A stretch of 64,000 nucleotides of DNA. It comes from a bacterium (GTDB taxonomy: Bacteria; Electryoneota; RPQS01). Positions 1 to 8,441 of this stretch are shown piece by piece. A program made the position numbers and the translations under genes. The notes beneath the pieces were generated by a model. That model was not told the DNA's origin. It did no database searches and saw nothing but the letters and a program-made list of their open reading frames with translations. The stretch lies in the NCBI GenBank assembly GCA_016703065.1, contig JADJCU010000001.1, positions 248,001 through 312,000 on the forward strand, given 5' to 3'. Each line of letters starts with the position of its first letter. Within the stretch, counting starts at the first letter, position 1.

Positions 1-247
1 CGCCGCTCAGCGCATTCACCGTCGCATCAAGCGCACCCGACGCGCGAAATATCGCAATGGCACACAGAATCGCCACGACGTAGGGTATAATCCGAATGCC
101 GACGTTGAAGCCCTCTTTAGCACCTTCAATAAACTCCTCGTAGACCTTGACCTTCTTTAAGACCGCAACCCCGGCAATTATCAGGAAGAGCACCGGGACG
201 GCCCAATCCGAGGCGGCCTGCACAAAGGCGAAAAGAGTCTCTTTCAT
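1..247 (-). CDS. spmB: Spore maturation protein B-like membrane protein (partial)
   Basis: The gene runs off the left edge, so only the first 82 residues are visible. They begin MKETLFAFVQAASDWAVPVL and contain a hydrophobic segment, then the V-Y-E-x-F-x-x-G-A-K-E-G motif typical of SpmB (nucleoside-recognition/Gate domain), then a second hydrophobic stretch. The start overlaps the spmA stop by four bases (ATGA), so the two are co-translated. SpmA/SpmB are named for Bacillus spore dehydration, but the pair is widespread in non-sporulating Gram-negatives, where its role as a membrane transport-like complex is unclear. Family call is firm; function in this organism is not known. Confidence 0.85.
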   Translation of the reverse strand, partial: MKETLFAFVQAASDWAVPVLFLIIAGVAVLKKVKVYEEFIEGAKEGFNVGIRIIPYVVAILCAIAIFRASGALDATVNALSG

Positions 248-843
248 TCCTTCGGCTCCTCAAGTTTGAACCATTTGGTCTTTTCGAGCAGCTTCACGGT
301 GATGATACTCGCGGCCATGGAAATGATCGTGGCGAGCAGGGTCGGACCGATGATTCCGGTAGCATTCTGCGACCCGGCGGAGGCGCGCATCGCAATCACG
401 GTCGCCGGAATCAGTGTGATGGACGCCGAGTTCATCGCGAGGAAGGTCGCCATCGCGTTCGTCGCCGTTTCGGTGTGTTTCGACAGCGACTTCAGGTCCT
501 GCATGGCCTTCAGGCCAAGTGCTGTGGCCGAATTCCCGAGCCCCAACATATTGGCCGCCAAATTTGAGAGCATCGATCCCATCGCCGGATGGTCGGCGGG
601 GACATCCGGGAATAGACGGCGCAGGATCGGCTTCATCAGCCGCGACAGGCCTTGAACCAGGCCTGCCTTTTCGGCTAACCTCATAAATCCTAACCACAAA
701 GCCATAATACCGATCAACCCAATGCACAGCTCAACCGAAGTTTTTGCGGCATCGATCGTGGCCTTGGTGACATCGGCCATCTTGCCTGTCAACATGGCAG
801 TAATGACCCCGGAGAAGATCAGCGCTAACCAGACTACTTGCAC
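244..843 (-). CDS. spmA: Spore maturation protein A-like membrane protein
   Basis: A 199-residue integral membrane protein with the Gate/nucleoside-recognition fold. Visible SpmA hallmarks are the central FPDVPADHPAMGSMLSNLAA stretch and the following NMLGLGNSATALGLKAM segment, plus S-I-T-L-I-P-A-T near the C-terminus. The frame is open about 50 codons further upstream, but I chose the GTG at 843. It sits 5 nt behind an AGGAG Shine-Dalgarno sequence, and the resulting length matches Bacillus SpmA (about 196 residues). The stop overlaps the spmB start. The physiological role outside sporulation is not established. Confidence 0.85.
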   Translation of the reverse strand: MQVVWLALIFSGVITAMLTGKMADVTKATIDAAKTSVELCIGLIGIMALWLGFMRLAEKAGLVQGLSRLMKPILRRLFPDVPADHPAMGSMLSNLAANMLGLGNSATALGLKAMQDLKSLSKHTETATNAMATFLAMNSASITLIPATVIAMRASAGSQNATGIIGPTLLATIISMAASIITVKLLEKTKWFKLEEPKE

Positions 844-1018
844 GAGTGCTCCTAAATTTTCTCTAACTAAGAGATTACGAAAACCCACTCCAAGATGCAA
901 TTGCCCCACACCGAAGAGTGAAATGTCTGACATTTTCAGAGATCGAGAGGGACCAGACCCTTGAAACTTTTTGCGAGGCAAAACGTTGAAAAACAAGGAG
1001 TCGAGGGGCGTGAAAAAA

Positions 1019-1047
1019 TTGACTTTCCGCTCCGTTTACCGTATATT
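1019..1047 (+). promoter_or_regulatory. Promoter of ispG
   Basis: TTGACT (1019-1024), a 17-bp spacer and TATATT (1042-1047), close to the sigma-70 consensus. Predicted transcription start is near 1054, about 50 nt before the ispG start. The same architecture recurs ahead of tolQ and the RRM genes. Confidence 0.65.
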
Positions 1048-1104
1048 TACGGATTGTTACATGCTCAAATTGGATAAATCAAGTCATATTCTGAAAGTAG
1101 CCAC

Positions 1105-2289
1105 GTGACCGAGCTGCCGCTGTACGGAAAATGTGTCGAAAGGCCCTCCTCTCTGGCTTTGCCTGTGATGGGCGAGTTTGTGCCGCGTTCGTTTGCCCAC
1201 AAGCGGGTGCGCGAGTGCAAGATCGGCTCGGTGACCATCGGCGGTGGGCACCCGGTGGCGATTCAGTCCATGACCTTGACCGACACACGCGATGCAAAAG
1301 CGACGCTCGAGCAGATTCATCGGCTGGAGGAGGCCGGCTGCGAGATCGTTCGCGTGGCTGTGCCCGATGACGAAGCGGCGGCGGCGCTGTACGAGATCAA
1401 AAAGAATATGCGCGTGCCGCTGGTGGCCGATATTCATTTTCACTATAAGCTCGCGCTTAAGGCGATTGACGCGGGCGTGGATAAGATTCGCATCAATCCC
1501 GGCAATCTCGGAGGCGAAGGCCGCGCCAAGGTTGTAACGAAGGCTGCGATTGAGGCGGGGATTGCGATGCGTGTGGGCGTGAACTCAGGCTCACTCGAAA
1601 AGGATTTGATTGACAAATACGAGGGGCCGACGCCGATGGGGATGGTTGAGTCGGCGCTCAGGCATACGCGCTGGCTCGAAGATGAGGGATTTACGAATAT
1701 CGTGGTTTCACTCAAAGCTTCAAACGTACCGCGCATGATCGAGGCGTACACGCTGTTCCGTGAGCAGAGCGATTATCCGTTGCATCTTGGCGTGACCGAA
1801 GCAGGGCCGATTTTCACGGGTTCGATTAAGTCCGCGTTGGGCATCGGCTTCCTCTTGCAAAACGGTATCGGTGAAACCATGCGCGTCTCGCTCACGGCTG
1901 ATCCGGTGGAAGAGGTCAAGGTCGCGTGGGAGATTCTGAAAGCGCTCGGCTTGCGCACCAAGGGTGTCAATCTTGTGGCCTGTCCGTCGTGCGGCAGATG
2001 CGAAGTGGATTTGTTGGACCTGTGTGCGCGCGTCGAAAAAGCAGTCGCGAAGATTGACAAGCCGCTGCACATCGCGGTCATGGGCTGCGTCGTCAACGGT
2101 CCCGGCGAAGCCCGCGAAGCGGACCTCGCCGTCGTCGGCGGCAAAGGCAAAGGGCTCTTGATGAAAGACGGGAAAGTCGTCGCCACGCTGCCAGAAGATG
2201 AACTGATTCCCGCCCTCTTACGCGAAGCGGAACTTTATGATGTGTCGATGCGGCCGAGTGGGAAGGTTCGGTTTGTGGCGAGTGCGTAA
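1105..2289 (+). CDS. ispG: 4-hydroxy-3-methylbut-2-enyl diphosphate synthase (IspG/GcpE)
   Basis: Catalyses the penultimate step of the MEP isoprenoid pathway, converting MEcPP to HMBPP with a 4Fe-4S cluster. The N-terminal TIM barrel shows the family signature GGGHPVAIQSMT and D-I-H-F-H-Y. The C-terminal domain carries cluster ligands C293, C296 and C328 and the glutamate E335 in NGPGEA, with the same C-to-E spacing of seven as in E. coli (C305/E312). At 394 residues it is the short, bacterial form. The start is taken as GTG 1105; an ATG at 1168 is nearer the conserved region but has no better ribosome-binding site. The next gene overlaps its stop by one base. dxs and ispH lie 4-7 kb downstream. 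Confidence 0.96.
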   Translation: MTELPLYGKCVERPSSLALPVMGEFVPRSFAHKRVRECKIGSVTIGGGHPVAIQSMTLTDTRDAKATLEQIHRLEEAGCEIVRVAVPDDEAAAALYEIKKNMRVPLVADIHFHYKLALKAIDAGVDKIRINPGNLGGEGRAKVVTKAAIEAGIAMRVGVNSGSLEKDLIDKYEGPTPMGMVESALRHTRWLEDEGFTNIVVSLKASNVPRMIEAYTLFREQSDYPLHLGVTEAGPIFTGSIKSALGIGFLLQNGIGETMRVSLTADPVEEVKVAWEILKALGLRTKGVNLVACPSCGRCEVDLLDLCARVEKAVAKIDKPLHIAVMGCVVNGPGEAREADLAVVGGKGKGLLMKDGKVVATLPEDELIPALLREAELYDVSMRPSGKVRFVASA

Positions 2290-2651
2290 TGGCCACGAAG
2301 ATTAATATCTCCTCCACGTTCGCTCAGATTCATGACTACGAGCATCCGCGGATTGCGGCGCTGGTCAATGAATGCGCGGTAAAGTTTGTGAAGCTGAAGG
2401 GCGATTTTGTGTGGCACCACCACGAAGAAGAAGATGAACTCTTCCTGGTCGTGAAAGGCTCGCTCCGGATGAAGCTGCGCGACGGCGACGTGACGGTGCA
2501 TGAAGGCGAGATGATTTTAATTCCGCACGGCGTCGAGCACTGCCCGGTCGCCGATGAAGAAGTACATTTGATTCTGTTTGAGCGCGCATCCACCGTGAAT
2601 ACGGGGAATGTAATCAACGAAAAGACGAAGATTGAGATAGAGACGATTTAG
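2289..2651 (+). CDS. Small cupin-domain protein
   Basis: A 120-residue single-domain cupin. Motif 1 is visible as G38, H43/H45, E49 and G57, and motif 2 as P79-H80-G-V-E-H84, giving the usual His/Glu metal-binding set. It therefore probably binds a divalent metal in a beta-barrel. Many such stand-alone cupins (mannose-6-phosphate isomerase-like) are of unknown substrate. Its ATG overlaps the ispG stop (TAATG), so it is translationally coupled to ispG. A hairpin-forming repeat lies 66 bp downstream. No specific reaction can be assigned. Confidence 0.85.
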   Translation: MATKINISSTFAQIHDYEHPRIAALVNECAVKFVKLKGDFVWHHHEEEDELFLVVKGSLRMKLRDGDVTVHEGEMILIPHGVEHCPVADEEVHLILFERASTVNTGNVINEKTKIEIETI

Positions 2652-2717
2652 ATTCCGGCCGGGAACAGTGCTAACGCGCTTAATCCCCGTGCGGCGAAAC
2701 CAAAAGCCCCCCTTAAT

Positions 2718-2746
2718 CCCCCCAAATCCGCGGCGAATTTGGGGGG
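2718..2746. repeat. Perfect 10-bp inverted repeat, C6/G6 hairpin
   Basis: Arms CCCCCCAAAT (2718-2727) and ATTTGGGGGG (2737-2746) flank a 9-base GC-rich loop. It is preceded by CCCCCCTTAAT, so the C6 run is itself repeated. There is no U-tract, so it is a REP-like element or weak attenuator rather than a classic terminator. It separates the cupin gene from the flavoprotein gene. Confidence 0.6.
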
Positions 2747-2761
2747 AGACCAGAGACCAGA

Positions 2762-3517
2762 TTGAGCAGCTTAGTCGAAAACATTCAGGTTGAGCCTCGC
2801 AAGGGGCCGAAGTACAGTTTCTTTGAAGTCGAAGTCGTTCGCGTCATTGACGCTACGCCGACGGTCAAATTGTTTGATCTGCGCGTGCCGGGCCGCGACG
2901 TGTATCATTTCAAAGCCGGGCAGTTCATTCAGATCGATTTTCCGATTCCGTCGAAGATCACGCGCCGCAGCTACTCGATTGCCTCGGCTCCGGAAGGCAC
3001 CAACGAATTCCAACTCTGTGTGGGCCGCGTGCCCGACGGATTGGCTACGCGCTACCTGTTTGAAGAGGTCAAGCCCGGCTCGCTTTTGAAAGGCGCGGAT
3101 GCCATCGGTCACTTTGTGCTGCCGCCCGTCGTGGACAAAGAGCTCTGCTTCATCTCGACCGGAGTTGGCATCGCGCCGTTCCGCTCAATGCTGCTGGACG
3201 GCTACCAGCGCGGCATCATTAAGGCTCCGGTCAGCCTGTTCTTCGGCAATCGCCACGAGTCCGACATTCTCTATCGCGACGACTTCGAGAAGATGAGGCA
3301 CGAATACGGCCTGCATTTCTATCCGGTGCTCTCGCGGCAGCAGGATTGGCACGGCCCGCAAGGACACGTGCACGTCCACTACACCAAGCACTATGCGGAC
3401 AAGCGCCCCGCAACGTTCTACCTCTGCGGCTGGCGCGCCATGCTCGACGACGCGCGCGCCCACTTGACCGAAATGGGTTATGACCGCAAGGATGTGAAGA
3501 TCGAGTTGTATGATTAA
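2762..3517 (+). CDS. Ferredoxin--NADP(+) reductase-type flavoprotein
   Basis: A 251-residue cytoplasmic FAD/NAD(P)H oxidoreductase. The N-terminal FAD-binding barrel has the flavin motif R-R-S-Y-S-I-A-S near residue 70. The C-terminal Rossmann-like domain has GVGIAPFRSM (NAD(P)-binding), a FFGNRHESDILY segment and the end motif Y-L-C-G-W. This is the ferredoxin/flavodoxin-NADP reductase family (FNR, Fpr-like). The start is a TTG at 2762; the G-rich sequence ahead of it is part of the hairpin arm, so the start is only moderately certain. Placed among Fe-S enzymes (IspG, IspH, LipA), it could supply electrons to them via ferredoxin; that link is inference. Confidence 0.85.
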   Translation: MSSLVENIQVEPRKGPKYSFFEVEVVRVIDATPTVKLFDLRVPGRDVYHFKAGQFIQIDFPIPSKITRRSYSIASAPEGTNEFQLCVGRVPDGLATRYLFEEVKPGSLLKGADAIGHFVLPPVVDKELCFISTGVGIAPFRSMLLDGYQRGIIKAPVSLFFGNRHESDILYRDDFEKMRHEYGLHFYPVLSRQQDWHGPQGHVHVHYTKHYADKRPATFYLCGWRAMLDDARAHLTEMGYDRKDVKIELYD

Positions 3518-3592
3518 CCAGCACCGGCGTTCGCGCGGGCGCGAATGACTTTGACGAGTATGAGTCCGTTATCAACTTCTAATTCCCTCACC

Positions 3593-3847
3593 ATGCCTGA
3601 AACCTTGACCGACCTCGATGTCGAACTCGCGCAGAAAGTCTCAAAGCTGCTCGATATGTTCCGCCCGATCTTTCAATCCGAAGGCGGCGACGCTCAACTG
3701 ATCTCGCTGAAAGACGGTATCGCCACCGTCTCCATGGGCGGCGGCTGCGATGGCTGCGGCGGCTCGCTCTCTGCGATGGAAGGCGGAGTGCGCCGTACGC
3801 TGCTCGAAAAGGTCGACGGCTTGAAAGAAGTCGTTATCCTGCAGTAA
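3593..3847 (+). CDS. NifU C-terminal-domain Fe-S scaffold protein
   Basis: An 84-residue NifU/Nfu-type domain. The C52-x-x-C55 motif, in GGGCDGCGGS, binds a 4Fe-4S cluster at a dimer interface for transfer to apoenzymes; the usual family form is CxGCPxS. The segment after it (AMEGGVRRTLLEKVDGLKEV) matches the family helix and strand. The frame is open 16 codons further upstream, but the ATG at 3593 gives the usual N-terminus. Several 4Fe-4S clients (IspG, IspH, LipA) are encoded nearby, so delivery to these is a reasonable inference. Confidence 0.88.
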   Translation: MPETLTDLDVELAQKVSKLLDMFRPIFQSEGGDAQLISLKDGIATVSMGGGCDGCGGSLSAMEGGVRRTLLEKVDGLKEVVILQ

Positions 3848-3895
3848 GCGAACCTGATCGCCTCTTTTCGCTATTCACTCTAACAGGACTCTGTC

Positions 3896-4741
3896 TTGAC
3901 CAATCTTCTCGACCGGATTTGGCTGTTCTTCTCGTCCGTGAAGCTGACTATCGTACTGCTGTTGATTTTCGGCATCGCGATGGGCTACGGCACCTGGATT
4001 GAAACGGTCTACTCCAACGGTGCCGCGCGCATTCTGGTCTACCGCACATGGTGGTTTGACCTGCTCACGGTCACGTTGGCGCTGAACCTCATCGGCTGCA
4101 CGCTGCGCCGCGCACCCTATGCACCGCATCAATATCCGTGGTTACTCACGCATGTTTCGCTGCTGCTGATTATGACAGCCTCGCTGATCACCAACCGCTG
4201 GGGAATGCAAGGGCAGATGGTGATACTTGAAGGCGACACCGAGTCGCGGTTTGGACTCGAACAGCTCGACTTTGAGAATTGGGAAACGACGATCGGCGAG
4301 GAACGGCAGCTTCCTTTTGGCGTACACTGCGTCTCGTTTGAACAGGTGATGTATCCGGGAACGGGCATGACGTCGCTGTTCAAGTCGCACGTCATCGTCG
4401 ATGACCCGGGCAATCCCGAGCAAATTGAGTGGGATGTCATTCTCAATCACCCGCTTGCCTACAAAGGGTACAAGATTAGCCAGGCCTCATGGATTGATTT
4501 GCCGGACGGACGACAGGCGACGGTACTTGGAGTCTCCTATGATCCGGGAATCCCCTATATGTACGCCGGTGGTATCCTGCTGGTGCTCTCGATGACAGGC
4601 ATCATCTTCCTGAAGCCTTGGCTGAAGAAGAGATTCCCGCCCGCGCCTCGCGGGCCCGCTATGCCGCTTGCTGAAAATACGGAAATGACCGAAGAACTCA
4701 TGGCCGAATCGTCCAACCCGAAAGAGGGGGTCCCCGCTTGA
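3896..4741 (+). CDS. resB: ResB-like cytochrome c biogenesis protein (System II)
   Basis: A 281-residue inner membrane protein. Transmembrane segments are visible at about 12-32, 52-68, 80-100 and 222-240, with the large extracytoplasmic loop between the third and fourth. This matches ResB/Ccs1, which with CcsA transports and presents haem for covalent attachment to apocytochromes c. The first membrane segment is followed by the family's G-T-W-I-E-T motif. The protein is shorter than canonical ResB (about 450), like the small versions found in Bacteroidetes and epsilonproteobacteria. It starts at TTG 3896 behind AACAGGA and overlaps the downstream ccsA gene by four bases (TTGA). Confidence 0.85.
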   Translation: MTNLLDRIWLFFSSVKLTIVLLLIFGIAMGYGTWIETVYSNGAARILVYRTWWFDLLTVTLALNLIGCTLRRAPYAPHQYPWLLTHVSLLLIMTASLITNRWGMQGQMVILEGDTESRFGLEQLDFENWETTIGEERQLPFGVHCVSFEQVMYPGTGMTSLFKSHVIVDDPGNPEQIEWDVILNHPLAYKGYKISQASWIDLPDGRQATVLGVSYDPGIPYMYAGGILLVLSMTGIIFLKPWLKKRFPPAPRGPAMPLAENTEMTEELMAESSNPKEGVPA

Positions 4742-6474
4742 AAAAGGTCTCACTGCTCATCCTGTCGCTGCTTTGCGCGTTGACAGCCGCACATGCCGAA
4801 GAGTTCAATTGGGGGATGGCCGGTCACATCGTCGTTCAGGACGGCGGCCGTTTGAAACCGCTTGATACCTTCGCGCGCGAACTGGTTGCCGATGTGATCG
4901 GAAAAGACAAGTACGAGGGACAGAATCCCGTTGAGACCTATTTCCGCTGGATGGCTGATGGCAGCCGCTGGTCCGACATGCCGCTCGTGTATTTGCCCAA
5001 AGGGGACCTGCGCGAGGAGCTCGGCCTGCAGGACCAACCCGGCAGCCGCTTCTCGATGCAGGACCTGAGTTCCAAGCCTCGCCTGATGCAAATCGTCACG
5101 GAAGCGCAAGAAGCGCAGAAGGCCGGCGAGAAGCTGTCGTTCACGCACAGTAAGGCCAATGAGGTCTTGCACAAGTTAAACACGCTGTCGCTGGTGTTTC
5201 AGCATGAAGTTCCGGCGTTCATCCCGCCACTCGCGGGCGACGTGACAACGACCGAATGGCAGGCGATGCCCGCCATGCTTGCACAGCTTGAACGCGACTC
5301 GATGACCGCCGTTGGAATGGATGAACGACTGAGTTCGCTGGGCCTCGCGTGGTCTGGAATGTATCACGCGGTCCTCGACAATCGCGCCGACATCTTCAAC
5401 ACGTCGGCCGGATTGTTCATTGAAGCGCAGGACGCGATTCTTGCGCGACAGCCGGAAGTGCTGGCGACCAACTCAACAGAAATGCAGTTCAACAGCCTCG
5501 CGCCGTTCTTCTGGGCGCGTCTGCTGCTGCTTGCGGCCGCCGTCGTGTTCGCGCTGAGCTACAAAGAGCGATTCGCCAATCTGCGCAAGTCCGGTTTAAT
5601 CGGAATGGTCGCGGGACTGGCGTTCTATTCAACAGGCATGATCATGCGCTGGATGATCGGCGGGCGCGCGCCATGGTCGAACATGTACGAATCGCTTATG
5701 GCAATCGGCTGGACGCTGGTCATCTTCTCGCTCATCTATGAGCTTGTCAAACGCGACCGCATCTTCGGTTTGGCGGGTTCGCTCATGGGCGGCGTCGTGC
5801 TGTGGCTTGCGCATTACGCCAACCTCGATCGCGGCATCAACCCGCTCGTCCCGGCATTGCAGAGTTACTGGCTGATCTACCACGTTATCACGATTCTCGC
5901 GAGCTACGGCTGCCTGGCGATAGCGATGGTGATCGGACATATCGTGTTGATCGGCGCCGTCAAGACCAAAGGTCAGATAACCGCGCCCCTCGCTCGAATG
6001 GCCAGCGCCAATCTGCACATCATGCAGGTCGGCTGTGTCATCCTCATCTTCGGCATTCTGCTGGGTGCGGTCTGGGCCGATTCGAGTTGGGGACGTTTCT
6101 GGGGCTGGGACCCGAAAGAGACGTGGGCGCTCATCACATGGTTCGTATATATCGCATTCCTGCACGGAAGAAGCGCGGGGTGGCTGAACTGGAAAAGCCT
6201 CGCGTTTGTGTCTGTCGCGGCCTTCCCGGTCGTTGTGATGACCTATTATGGCGTGAATTTCTATCTCTCCGGTCTGCACAGCTACGGGGCGGGCTCGTCG
6301 CCAGGTATTCCGTCCGAAGCGTTTGGTTATCTTATCCTCGAGACCATTTTCTTAGGATGGGTTGCCATGCAACTCAAGGGCAAATGGGGCAACATGTTCC
6401 CTAAACAGCCGGGATCACCACAAAGCAACGCCGCAGTGCGGCCCGTGCGTGAACCGGCAGGAGCAAATTCGTGA
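4738..6474 (+). CDS. ccsA: CcsA/ResC-like cytochrome c assembly protein
   Basis: A 578-residue haem-handling membrane protein of System II cytochrome c maturation. Residues 1-20 form a signal peptide, 21-255 an exported domain, and from about 257 onward there are eight or so membrane helices. The tryptophan-rich haem-binding WWD motif is clear as WGRFWGWDPKETWALITW. Conserved histidines for haem axial ligation are present around it (for example H in L-A-H-Y-A and L-H-S-Y). The long N-terminal extension is typical of Bacteroidetes-type CcsA and of ResB-ResC fusions. It starts with TTG inside the resB stop and ends overlapping the dxs start (GTGA), so haem ligation and isoprenoid synthesis genes are translationally linked. 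Confidence 0.9.
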   Translation: MKKVSLLILSLLCALTAAHAEEFNWGMAGHIVVQDGGRLKPLDTFARELVADVIGKDKYEGQNPVETYFRWMADGSRWSDMPLVYLPKGDLREELGLQDQPGSRFSMQDLSSKPRLMQIVTEAQEAQKAGEKLSFTHSKANEVLHKLNTLSLVFQHEVPAFIPPLAGDVTTTEWQAMPAMLAQLERDSMTAVGMDERLSSLGLAWSGMYHAVLDNRADIFNTSAGLFIEAQDAILARQPEVLATNSTEMQFNSLAPFFWARLLLLAAAVVFALSYKERFANLRKSGLIGMVAGLAFYSTGMIMRWMIGGRAPWSNMYESLMAIGWTLVIFSLIYELVKRDRIFGLAGSLMGGVVLWLAHYANLDRGINPLVPALQSYWLIYHVITILASYGCLAIAMVIGHIVLIGAVKTKGQITAPLARMASANLHIMQVGCVILIFGILLGAVWADSSWGRFWGWDPKETWALITWFVYIAFLHGRSAGWLNWKSLAFVSVAAFPVVVMTYYGVNFYLSGLHSYGAGSSPGIPSEAFGYLILETIFLGWVAMQLKGKWGNMFPKQPGSPQSNAAVRPVREPAGANS

Positions 6475-8441
6475 GCACTATTCCATCCGAAGCATATCCC
6501 ATGTTGTCGCGGATTGATTCGCCCGCAGATCTGCGCGCGCTGAGTTTGGACGAGTTGGAAACGGCCTGCGCTGAACTGCGCAAATATCTTTGGGAAACGA
6601 TCAACGCAGTCGGCGGACACCTCGCGGCCTCGCTCGGTGTTGTCGAACTGTCGGCCGCCTTGCACTATGTTTACAACACGCCCGAAGACCGGATTCTCTG
6701 GGATGTCGGACATCAGGGCTATATACACAAGATCATCACGGGCCGACGCGACCAGCTTTCGACCATTCGTCAGCTCGGCGGCCTGTCGGGCTTCCTGAAG
6801 CGCAACGAAAGCGAATACGATTGCTTCGGCGCGGGTCATGCATCGACGTCCATCTCCGCAGCGTACGGTATGGCCGTCGCGCGCGATCTGAAGGGTGAGA
6901 AGCATAGTGTCGTCGCCGTGATCGGCGACGGCGGGATGACCGGCGGGTTAGCGTTTGAAGCGCTCAATAACGCCGGGCACTCGGGCCGCGACATCACAAT
7001 TATTTTGAACGACAATCAGATGTCCATTTCGCCGAACGTCGGCGCAGTGCCTAAATTTCTCGCGAAGATGGAAACCAATCCGCTCCTGCAGAAAATCAAA
7101 GACGAGATGTGGGAGATGATGGGCAAGTCGCCCGTCGGCAAGGACACGATGCGCAGCTTTGCCGGACGCTTTGAAGCTTCCCTGAAGGGTCTGGTGTCGC
7201 CGGGGATGCTCTTCGAGGAGTTTGGTTTCCAATATTTCGGGCCGTTCGACGGGCATAATGTAAAAGAGACCGTCGAGATCCTGAACACGATCAAGAGTCG
7301 TCACAAGCACCCGGTGCTTGTGCACTTCATGACGACCAAGGGCAAGGGCTACGATGTTGCCGAAGCCGATTCCGTCACTTGGCACGCGGTCAAGGCGCCC
7401 GCGAAAGTCGAACCGAAGACCGAAGCCAAGAACGAGCCCGTTACCGAAGCCTATATGAACATCTTCGGCAAGGCCATGAGTCAAGAGGCCAAGCGGGACA
7501 AGCGCGTGAGTGTCATCACGGCGGCGATGAAAGAGGGGACAGGGCTCGTCGAGTTCGCGCAAGAGTGCCCTGAACAGTTCTTTGACGTGGGCATCGCCGA
7601 GGGACACGCGGTGACTTTTGCCGCAGGCATGGCTGCGGAGGGATTGAAACCGGTCGTCGCCATCTATTCGACTTTCCTGCAGCGCGCCTACGATCATATT
7701 CTGCATGACTGCGGGATTCAACATCTTCCGGTTGTGTTCTGCATGGATCGCGGCGGTCTTGTCGGTGAAGATGGGCCCACGCATCATGGCTGCTATGACC
7801 TCGGCTATCTGTCGACGATTCCGGGCATGGTCGTATGCGCGCCCCGCGACGGTCAAGAGCTGCGCAATCTTATCTTCACCGGTTTGAATTGGGCGCACGG
7901 TCCATTCGGCATTCGTTATCCGCGCGATAAGGCGCCCGATCACATCGACTGGGACGAATCTCCTGCGCTGCTCAAGGTCGGCAGCTGGGACATTCTGCGC
8001 GAAGGCAAGAAGGTCGCGGTGCTCGCAACGGGCACCATGGTTGAAGCCGCGCGCAAAGTTATCGCCGCAGAAGAGCTGAACGTCACGCTCGTCAACGCGC
8101 GCTTCGTGAAACCGATGGACGAAGTGCTGCTCTCGCAGCTGCTCGATACGCACGCAGCGATTCTAACGCTCGAAGAAGGCACGGGGCACGGCGGGCTTGC
8201 ATCGCAGGCGGCGATGTATCTTAAGGCCAACGGTCATGATCACGTTTTCCACGCGCTGCATCTGCCGGACAGTTTTATTGAGCACGGCACGCGGTCGCAA
8301 CTGCTCGATATCGCCGGGCTGTCGCCGCGGCATATTTCTGATGCGATTCACGGCCTGCTGAAGGCCAGAGTGGACGCTGCTCCCGGTGCGCTGGCGCAGA
8401 TTCTAACAGATACGAATTCCGTTGGGGGAGACGAGAATTAA
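6471..8441 (+). CDS. dxs: 1-deoxy-D-xylulose-5-phosphate synthase
   Basis: The first MEP-pathway enzyme, a thiamine diphosphate-dependent transketolase-like protein joining pyruvate and glyceraldehyde 3-phosphate. At 656 residues it is a normal length. Visible motifs include GGHLAASLGVVEL (active-site His), D-V-G-H-Q-x-Y, the ThDP/Mg2+ motif GDGGMTGG with downstream N-D-N-Q-M-S-I-S, and the central GLVGEDGPTHHG (E. coli GIVGADGQTHQG). A charged, repeat-like linker (around residues 305-325, rich in K/P/E) joins the first and second domains. It starts at GTG 6471 in the ccsA stop and its stop overlaps the ispH start. Confidence 0.97.
   Translation: MSTIPSEAYPMLSRIDSPADLRALSLDELETACAELRKYLWETINAVGGHLAASLGVVELSAALHYVYNTPEDRILWDVGHQGYIHKIITGRRDQLSTIRQLGGLSGFLKRNESEYDCFGAGHASTSISAAYGMAVARDLKGEKHSVVAVIGDGGMTGGLAFEALNNAGHSGRDITIILNDNQMSISPNVGAVPKFLAKMETNPLLQKIKDEMWEMMGKSPVGKDTMRSFAGRFEASLKGLVSPGMLFEEFGFQYFGPFDGHNVKETVEILNTIKSRHKHPVLVHFMTTKGKGYDVAEADSVTWHAVKAPAKVEPKTEAKNEPVTEAYMNIFGKAMSQEAKRDKRVSVITAAMKEGTGLVEFAQECPEQFFDVGIAEGHAVTFAAGMAAEGLKPVVAIYSTFLQRAYDHILHDCGIQHLPVVFCMDRGGLVGEDGPTHHGCYDLGYLSTIPGMVVCAPRDGQELRNLIFTGLNWAHGPFGIRYPRDKAPDHIDWDESPALLKVGSWDILREGKKVAVLATGTMVEAARKVIAAEELNVTLVNARFVKPMDEVLLSQLLDTHAAILTLEEGTGHGGLASQAAMYLKANGHDHVFHALHLPDSFIEHGTRSQLLDIAGLSPRHISDAIHGLLKARVDAAPGALAQILTDTNSVGGDEN

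Noticed and set aside
1..843. spmA/spmB as evidence for sporulation
   Set aside because: The pair is common in non-sporulating Gram-negative bacteria and the rest of the window shows an outer membrane and no sporulation genes.
6948..8153. A 401-residue open frame on the minus strand
   Set aside because: Antisense to dxs, a clear and conserved enzyme.
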